A stretch of DNA of 64,000 nt from Ciona savignyi (taxonomy: Eukaryota; Chordata; Ascidiacea; Phlebobranchia; Cionidae): positions 870,518 through 934,517 of the forward strand of contig CH003163.1 in the NCBI GenBank assembly GCA_000149265.1. The letters are read 5' to 3'. Position 1 is the first letter of the stretch. The number at the start of each line of letters is the position of its first letter. This document shows positions 55,830-64,000 of this stretch, piece by piece. A program made the translations under genes and the position numbers. The notes under the pieces were generated by a model. The model had not been told where the DNA came from. It searched no databases and saw only the letters and a program-made list of their open reading frames with translations.

Positions 55830-57871
55830 ATTTCTCTACCATGAATAATTTAATCCTCGTGGCGGAAAATACGGCGGTACTAGAGTCACTAGACTAAGCC
55901 TGGAGGCTTCCGAATATTCAAAACACTGTGTCGGTTACTGCGTGTAGTAGGCTAGACTGTGAAACGTTGGAGAGGATTTTCGTATCACTACGTATTTCAC
56001 TACCGGACCACAATTCACAGCCGCTTCCTGTTTAACTAGCAATCCAAGATATTACTCATTCTTTAATCCGAAATCGGTTATAGAATATCAGCATCACCTT
56101 TTGTTCAAATTATATTTCTACGATTTGTATTTGAATAACGGTTCTTGTTAAATATTAATTTACATATTTACACAGCACAATACTAGCATACATCGTATTT
56201 TTTCAATGACATCCTGACCAGCGGTCGAATAACTGACTGACTGTAGCGGCGCCAGGCACGAATTGGCCCAATTTCAGCTGTTTAAATTCAATTAAGTGTA
56301 CCGTTGTGAATAGTACCTTGATCCTATGGTGCTCTCGTTTTACCAAAAAAATACATCGTATGAAACCTTGCGTCAGAAAATTCTACTACGAAGCGTCATG
56401 GTTTAATAATACATTGTGGGTATCCGATAGGCCAACGGCAAACTTAGGTAGTCATGCTCAAAAGGGCCAGACTATCCAGCAGCTGCTCAGCTAAATGACT
56501 ACGTAACTCTACAGCGCGATCTGTTCTTTCTTTCTACATCTTCCGGTGTTTCATTGGGTTTAAAGCGCCTAGACTACACTGCACCAGTACTGGCTGCCTA
56601 TCCAGGAAAATCAACTGGATTTGTACTTACAAAGTGGCCACTTTTTAAAAATATTACCCCACTGATTTTAACTTACTATGCTTGCATGGAAATATAAACG
56701 ATTGTTACGTATTAATGGTTTTGTAATGGACAATACAACTTATATTATTCAATAAACGTGTTAACAATTATCAAAGTTTCCCAATGGAAACAATAATCAC
56801 CGGTACAAACTCTTTAACATACTACTCTTACTACGTTCCAGACGGACCAGAATTAATGGTTTCCCGCCAAAACGGGGATTCTTACTCGGCATGTGGTTTT
56901 TCAACCACGTGCTGACGGCCGCATACCTTCTTTACATTTTGTTCTTGCGTGAAAGCGTAAACATTTCCATCCTTTTAAATATTTATATCGCTGATCTAAA
57001 CGTACTATCCACACCATACAGCATATTGCCATCTATCATAGATGCGCTGTAAATTACGGCGAAATTGAAGGTATAAAGCTGACGGCCTATGAAACTGACC
57101 TAAAATTGTATTGGATTAGTTTTAATTCCTTTCGCAGCCTTTTAATTGAATAATACGGCTTCCAAACGAATTAATTAGCGCTCGTTGACACTAAGACCGA
57201 AAATAAGGCCATTCTTGGGTACTTTCTAACTTTAACCGCTGTCTAAGATCGCCGAAGGACAACGTAAATGAGATGACGCATCAATTCCGTTACCTAGTCG
57301 GCCGAAGTAATACCTTGAACTGAACCACACAGGAATTCGCGACGCTAGCAATCTTTACGCCTAACTCGCCCGACCTTCTTCACGGGTTGTGCGTCCAGAT
57401 AATACCGGGATTCAAACCAACTCTCGAGTTTACTTTCTACCAGAAATGCAAACGTTTGATTCGGGAGAGTTTCAGTTCTGCTTTCTCAGCTATTTAAAAC
57501 TGCACCAGTGCGAAAAGTTATCAGGAAAACAATCTTTAAAGAGCCCATAACACCAATGTTATTGAAACGCGCCAACGAAAGAGAACTACAATTCCGACAT
57601 TACTCGAATGTATTTGGAAATCTTTCAATAATCTGTGAAATATTCTGTAGGATGAAATTTGATATTGCACCATCAGTGCTATAATTTACAACATTTTTAA
57701 AGCAACGAGAAACTTTTTAACGAGCCGGGCTTCCAACTAAGCTCATTATAAAACGGATTAAGTTATAGGGGAAGCAAAGTAACACCCCTTGGTTATGCTC
57801 AGGTTAAACTAGTTGTCGGTACAATAGAGAGGGTGGCATTTGTGAGTATAGGTCAATAGAGAACACAAAGG
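55830..57871. other. Intergenic region between CAT gene and ECM29
   Basis: It presumably contains the CAT promoter, but no clear TATA box was identified. Neither strand shows a supported gene, RNA or recognised repeat. Confidence 0.45.
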
Positions 57872-60800
57872 CTATTGTGACGTGCGGTCCTTGAAGGCAT
57901 CTGTCAAATTGATCAGGGTTGCCACACGGTCGTGAAATTCACTTTTTTTCGAGCTTAGCTCGGATGAGCGCAGGGCTGCGACAAGGGACGCGATTTGCTC
58001 GCTAGTGTACTTCAACCCATCTGCAAGTACAACTAAATAAAATCACCTGAATTCAGTGAAATGATGCCCAGTTTACCTAAAGCAGTAGAATCGCTTTATT
58101 TATATACAACAGAGCAATAGCTTCAGCAAACCGACGGCGGGGTACGTATTATTACCGGTGTGGTAACACCCATTGCGTTTTTTCATTCGCCGGGATAAAT
58201 ATAAACAATCCGTTGTTTAATCTAATTAGAAGGGACAGTTTTTATAAACGGTGAAGTATTCGGCGAAGTCCGCTCATATCGCGTGTTGAATTAGATTTAC
58301 AATTACCCGAAAACACTTACAAGTGCATACTGCTTAAAGTTCATGGTCTATTTACGCACAACTTATGACGACAACGGATATGGTTGCAAATAACACCAGG
58401 GTGGGCAATATTGACTTAACGCAAATACAATATTGTGCAATTGGGTTTTATGAACGAAAAGCAGAACGTTGTTAAAATTGTGTCATCAAAACAAAGCACT
58501 TATTAGGATATAGGCACAAGTTGTTTGTAGGATAGAATATCTAAGTTTATCCCTCTTTATAAAAGGTTGCGACCGGTATAAAACGGATTAACGACAGAAT
58601 AGCACGCCCACAGAAGAGTATATTGCAGTGTGTTCTGGCACGTGGTTGCTATATACGTTCGGGACGGTTTTCGGTTTTCGTTCAGCTTATTAATCCACTG
58701 AGTTCAAGCAAATCCGTTAAGCGGTATGCCAAAGGACACACCCAACAAGCAGGATGCAAGGTAATCGCTGTACCAGGAAAAATCAAATCAAAAATTTAAG
58801 AAATTGAAGAATAGTTGATTTATTCCGGTGCCGGAATTGGTCATACGCAATTCGCTTGTTCCGTTCCAAAAATGTGAGAATAAAATAAATCAAAACCTAC
58901 GCTGGGTAAGCTTGATTAGCGCGTCACTGCATTTGAAAGCTTCTTCGCGTATCGACGAATATTTCATATTTTCTGAAAAGGAACAAAAGCGTTTACTGGT
59001 TTGGGGTGTCATGGGCTCCAATGCAATGACGTTTTCTCCGACCTAAAGTGTAAAAATTAAAGCAAGATTATTTTATACACATCACACTGCATGCGGTAAC
59101 CGGACGTAGGACATGTGGTATTCTAACGAGGTTAACGCCCATGCTCTCGTTCATTCCATACTTCTAGGAGAGGGGGCAAAAATAATGGATTATTATAACA
59201 TTGTCAATTGGCTATAAACTGCCACCTTGCTGACGACACAGCAAGCATAGGTTGCGTAAGCGCAATGCTGGTACTAAACATGGAATACACGTCGCGCTTT
59301 ACAATACAATAGAAAAGTACACCGACGATTCAGCTACAATCCGAGAATAGTAATCGTGGCAAACTGATAGGTTGTGAGTGGATTCAAACCGGTTTTTGGT
59401 AAGCGACTTGTCGGACGCTGCTAAAACCTAGTAAATGGGCTAAACTAGTGGCTGGGTTATAAGTTTAGGTATGTTTGTAATGTGTGCAACGCATTACAAT
59501 AGCTTCGTTTACCCGATTGTTTGAGTATTGCGATAAACGGTGTTAATTAAACCTTCCTTCATTATTCCAACCACTGTCATAGAACAAATACGAATTTCAC
59601 ATTTGTCTCTGTTGTGCGAGCAGTTTGTGTATACTGCTGGTAATTGTCAAATTCACAGTCAGGCTTCCAAAGCTGATTGCAACGTGTTGAATAAGATAGA
59701 GGAAGTTATACAGTTTTTGAAATTTATGGGTTTGTTCGACCTGACAGCGTCACGTCTACGGATCCATTTAAAAATTGTAACTCGCTCGATTATCCGGAGG
59801 TGTCGATTTAGAATAAGCTGTTATGAGTTAATATGGTCAGAAACGTTTAATGTGCTTACCTAGTGACGTACATATGGGCTGCAATACTATTGACCATATG
59901 CGGGTTTCAATTGTAGACGCCGTGGACTCCTTGTCGCCATCTGGCGGAAGAAATGACAAGAGCAATTGCGTAATTGCCCCCAAAGCTGCCAGTTGAACGG
60001 GATAAGTGCTGAGCGTCGCAAAACCGGCTATCGTGGTCAAAACTGCTTCGCAATTGGCAGCTGTAACGCAACGAAGCAAGTTAGGAGCAAAACAAATTAG
60101 GAAACAAACGCCGGTTAAATATTAACAATGGGAAAACGCCGACTATGATGAAATGCGCTGACGACACAGCAAGCATAGGTTGCGTAAGCGAAATGCCGGC
60201 ACCAAACCTGGAAAACACGTCGCGCTTTTTAATAGAAGTTAAACCGTCCATTCAACTACAATCGAAGCATTGCAATTGTGGCAAACTGATAGGTTGTAAG
60301 CGGAACCTATAACTTATCCGTTGCTGAAATCAGGTGAATTAGCTAACCATTAAACGTGGTTATTAATTTAAAAAGGCCGTTATAACGTGATTATTAGTCT
60401 AAAAGTCCGTTATTATCTGGTTATTAGTCTAAAAAAGTCGGTTATACAACGCATTACAATAGCTCCGGCAGCACGACTGTTTGAATATGGCGATAAGCAG
60501 TGTTTATCATACCACCTTTCTTTGTCCCACCCATGAACGTTTAACCACAATAATCATTTATCGAGGGGAGAAACGGCCACATTGAAATCTACTACAGGAA
60601 GCGCGCGAAAATTCCGGCGGCCGGAGGTGTCGTGTTTCAGATCGTTCATTCACTATATGAGTGGTGACCTATTTGGAACAACAAACGCGGTACTTTCGTT
60701 GGGCACGAAAGAATCTCTTTCATAGACAAAGAAAGCATTATGATTTAAACCACCGCACTGCAAGTCTGGATTTCAGTAATGCTGAATGATCCAAGGCAGC

Positions 60801-63758
60801 GTTTTCGCTGGTCTTGTGTGCGACAGCAAAAACACGTATCCATTGACAAGCACACTTTAATTCCAGAGCAACATGCAGGAAACAAACAAGTTTTGTGTTT
60901 TTCAACCAAAATTTACATTGTTTCGTTATTCGCCCTGTTTACGCCTTGCCGCCATTTTTCATCTAACTTTCTGGTTCTGCTGTTAAAGTGATCTTATACT
61001 TTTAGATTTTCCAAGAAATTGTCAACTTTAAAGCGGTCGCTAGAGGTAAAAAAGGTTAAGTCCCACTGACCAAGGACTGATCACGTGCCACTACACCGTA
61101 CCGCATCACACCGTATCGTAGCATGTCGTACCGCAACGCACCACCTACATTTGGTTTGACAGGACGACGCAGACCACGCTTGTGGGATGGCCTTCAAAAG
61201 TCGTTCCTGCGNNNNNNNNNNNNNNNNNNNNNNNNNNNNNNNNNNNNNNNNNNNNNNNNNNNNNNNNNNNNNNNNNNNNNNNNNNNNNNNNNNNNNNNNN
61301 NNNNNNNNNNNNNNNNNNNNNNNNNNNNNNNNNNNNNNNNNNNNNNNNNNNNNNNNNNNNNNNNNNNNNNNNNNNNNNNNNNNNNNNNNNNNNNNNNNNN
61401 NNNNNNNNNNNNNNNNNNNNNNNNNNNNNNNNNNNNNNNNNNNNNNNNNNNNNNNNNNNNNNNNNNNNNNNNNNNNNNNNNNNNNNNNNNNNNNNNNNNN
61501 NNNNNNNNNNNNNNNNNNNNNNNNNNNNNNNNNNNNNNNNNNNNNNNNNNNNNNNNNNNNNNNNNNNNNNNNNNNNNNNNNNNNNNNNNNNNNNNNNNNN
61601 NNNNNNNNNNNNNNNNNNNNNNNNNNNNNNNNNNNNNNNNNNNNNNNNNNNNNNNNNNNNNNNNNNNNNNNNNNNNNNNNNNNNNNNNNNNNNNNNNNNN
61701 NNNNNNNNNNNNNNNNNNNNNNNNNNNNNNNNNNNNNNNNNNNNNNNNNNNNNNNNNNNNNNNNNNNNNNNNNNNNNNNNNNNNNNNNNNNNNNNNNNNN
61801 NNNNNNNNNNNNNNNNNNNNNNNNNNNNNNNNNNNNNNNNNNNNNNNNNNNNNNNNNNNNNNNNNNNNNNNNNNNNNNNNNNNNNNNNNNNNNNNNNNNN
61901 NNNNNNNNNNNNNNNNNNNNNNNNNNNNNNNNNNNNNNNNNNNNNNNNNNNNNNNNNNNNNNNNNNNNNNNNNNNNNNNNNNNNNNNNNNNNNNNNNNNN
62001 NNNNNNNNNNNNNNNNNNNNNNNNNNNNNNNNNNNNNNNNNNNNNNNNNNNNNNNNNNNNNNNNNNNNNNNNNNNNNNNNNNNNNNNNNNNNNNGCTAAA
62101 CAATCCATCAACAATACGACATGATACGGCCCTGCAAGCTAACCTTGGTGAACTCGTCCATTGTCAGTTGGTCCTTACAATGAACGCACACGTCACGCAG
62201 TCCTTCCAATAACTTTGACTTGCCCTGCCACGTTCGTCCTTGTAGACCCGTCAGTAATGCCTGCAGAAAAGACCGCTATATTTATTAAATTATATCTTTT
62301 TTAAGACGTGTTATAACGACTGTTCGTTTTGCCGTCTTTTTCCGTCCCTGCGTCGTAATTATATTCGTTTGCCATTTTAAAAAGTGGGGCAAAAATGAAT
62401 AAACTAAAACTAAACTAAAAGATAATTAAATTTCTATGTTGCTTGAATTGTCACCAGCCTGAAGATACTGGGTTCAAACCACGCTCCATGACAATTTCTT
62501 TTTGGGTATTGTTCTAACGCAACTGTAATGCAGTTGCGTTATTAGTCATAATTGCCTGAGTTTTAAACGAGAGAAAAAATGACTTTGCCCCAAAGGTTTC
62601 GAACAAACTTTTTTATGGAATAAAATTATTTGTGAAGCAAAAAAAAACAATTATTTCAAATTTAACAAATAAGTGCAAATAAACAGTGCTCTTCAGTTTC
62701 TTCGTTTATATTCTTTTCCTGAAGATTATCATAAACGTTTGCAGTGACCGCTTTTATGTTCACCTGGCGTATACGTAATAAAAAAACCATTAACCATATC
62801 AACCCACTGTACCTGTAGAAGATAATCAAGCTGAGGTCTGACAATTGTTCCTGGTCGTTGTCGCTTAGCAACAGAGGACATAGCGGCCGCTGCTTGAGCT
62901 TTCGATTCCCAACTATGTGATTGGATGGCAAGTCCCGCTAAACCCACTATCTCGCCGAGATGCAAACGTACCGCTGTTTCGAATCCTAGAAATTTGAATG
63001 GGTTATGATAGAGAGAGGGGTTTACCAATCATTAGCACAAGAAGAATCTGTTTAGAAGTCAAGCGATTAATCGATTTATTACTTACATTTTCTTTTGTAA
63101 TAAATAAGCTATCATTTTATATGAAAAAAAAAAACAGTAAAATGTCGTTGGATTACGGACTTGGATTACGGAAAAAGTAAGGGAAACGACTGGAAATAAA
63201 TATCCAGATAGTGGACCTTGAAAAATAATTAAACATATGGTGCCTTAACAAATGGGTATCCAAGCCTCCTTCTAAAGTACCGGTACCACAAAATTTAACA
63301 CAAAAACATTAGAACAAGCTGACTGCACGCATGCAGCAATCTTAATACTTTCCCACCTGGGGTGAATTCGTTCCAAACAGCTTCAAACATCTCCCGAGCA
63401 CCAAGCGCAAAGTTCACATCGTCGTTTCTGTAAAGTCGAGTTTAGAATATCTGGCCGAATCCATAAGAGTTTAGAATATCTGGCCGAATTCACGCTAATT
63501 TAGTATTCTCATTTTAAGTCATGATAACATGACTTTAAAACTATAAAGTTCAACAAATAGGTTTAATTTGGTAAACCTACTTGGTGAGACTTTCTGATGG
63601 TTTCTTGTCACTGCTCTTTCCACCCTCGAGTGACATGATTTCATGCATTCCAAAAAACGCCAGAGGGAGCACAAGAGCAGAGTGTCTATTGAGGGCATCG
63701 GGACAGTGGCGAGCAATAGCATACACGACACTAGCTGAAGCATGCTTTGCATTTGATT
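57872..63758 (-). CDS. ECPAS: ECM29 (proteasome adaptor and scaffold), C-terminal part, gapped
   Basis: Visible exons are 63758-63581, 63427-63357, 62985-62813, 62260-62144, one cut by the gap (61211-61149), 60060-59860, 59035-58901 and 58020-57872 (ends TAG). Motifs in order: LVLPLAFFGMHEIMSLE, AVWNEFTPGFETAVRLHLGE, SHSWESKAQAAAAMSSVAKR, LLTGLQGRTWQGKSKLLEGL, LLKAIPQAWSAS, YPVQLAALGAI and KYSSIREEAFKCSDALIKL. These follow the C-terminal order of human ECM29/KIAA0368 as I remember it, a HEAT-repeat protein that tethers the 26S proteasome to membranes and motors. All visible junctions are phase-consistent. The exon at 59035 needs GGAG|AA rather than the nearer TTTAG acceptor 7 nt earlier. Exons are missing in the gap, and the N-terminal part lies beyond the window. 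Confidence 0.92.
58090..58770. repeat. SINE remnants in the last ECM29 intron
   Basis: A sense remnant lies at about 58090-58220 (CCGACGGCGGGGTACG, ATAAATATAAACAATCC). An antisense remnant lies at about 58525-58770 (GTAGGATAGAATATC, GTTAAGCGGTATGCCAAAGG). Confidence 0.5.
59215..60545. repeat. Direct duplication (~330 bp) flanking an ECM29 exon
   Basis: Sequence starting GCTGACGACACAGCAAGCAT at about 59230 recurs at about 60158. Both copies continue through CACGTCGCGCTTT and GGCAAACTGATAGGTTGT to a SINE-like end (CGACTGTTTGAATATGGCGA near 60472). The two copies bracket the exon at 60060-59860. Confidence 0.75.
60365..60450. repeat. Short tandem repeat
   Basis: About three imperfect copies of a ~30-bp unit containing GTTATTATCTGGTTATTAGT or similar, followed by CTAAAA. 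Confidence 0.6.
61212..62094. other. Assembly gap (883 N)
   Basis: An uninterrupted run of N interrupts ECM29. It truncates one exon at 61211 and hides the sequence between that exon and 62144. The left border (61090-61145) has short ACCGTACCGCATCACACC-like repeats that may explain the assembly failure. Confidence 0.98.
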
Positions 63759-64000
63759 CTGTAAATAACACTTTTGATTTTTACAGGTATCTATATAGGA
63801 TACTATGGATAGGGTTGGTGCTCCATCTAAAGACCATCTGTGTACTCTATGACTCAAAATTCAAATTAGTTTAGTTAATCTGACAAAAAAAATGTAATTG
63901 AACTAAAACAACATAATTGTAATACGGAAAATTTATATATTAAAAGGCACAACACAGATTACAGCCTTAGAAAGTTATTTCAATAGAGTATATTTCATTT

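Noticed and set aside
59540..59863. 107-codon plus-strand frame opposite the ECM29 intron
   Set aside because: It begins in repeat-derived sequence and runs into the antisense of an ECM29 splice donor. Composition is unconvincing.
61081..62212. Very long open frames on both strands across the N run
   Set aside because: They consist almost entirely of unknown bases in the assembly gap. Only the ECM29 exon piece at 61149-61211 is supported.

Overview
The window looks like nuclear DNA of a tunicate, most likely Ciona. The genes are split by short GT-AG introns (mostly 0.1-1.5 kb), the proteins are closest to chordate families (TTC28, SCPx, SLC7 cationic amino acid transporters, ECM29), and the DNA is AT-rich and full of one tRNA-derived SINE whose tail is a TCCTA-type repeat. 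The species call is an inference from style. No bacterial or organellar genes are present. All four multi-exon genes read leftward.

Layout: 1-2.4 kb holds repeats, including a hAT MITE nested in a SINE. 2.45-15.84 kb is a complete 12-exon TTC28-like gene (1640 aa) whose CHAT domain lacks the protease residues. 15.8-17.4 kb holds a palindromic MITE and two unexplained exon-like frames. 17.9-19.3 kb is a broken mobile-element ORF. 19.9-31.1 kb carries three single-exon rightward genes of an unrecognised family with an N-terminal lipidation signal and a possible beta-trefoil core. The first two are separated by about 7.6 kb that includes a palindrome-rich repeat array and a 12-copy satellite of about 193 bp. 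A possible gene-less fourth copy lies at 32.1-32.3 kb.

33.33-42.37 kb is a complete 13-exon SCPx/SCP2 gene (542 aa, C-terminal AKL). 45.83-55.59 kb is a complete 13-exon cationic amino acid transporter (662 aa). 57.87-63.76 kb and beyond is the C-terminal part of ECM29, interrupted by an assembly gap at 61212-62094 and running off the right edge.

The four large genes are unrelated in function: TPR scaffold, peroxisomal thiolase/lipid carrier, plasma-membrane arginine/lysine transporter and proteasome adaptor. The only visible gene family is the 19.9-31.1 kb cluster. Exon coordinates were read by hand from splice consensus, reading-frame continuity and remembered family similarity. No alignment or search was run.
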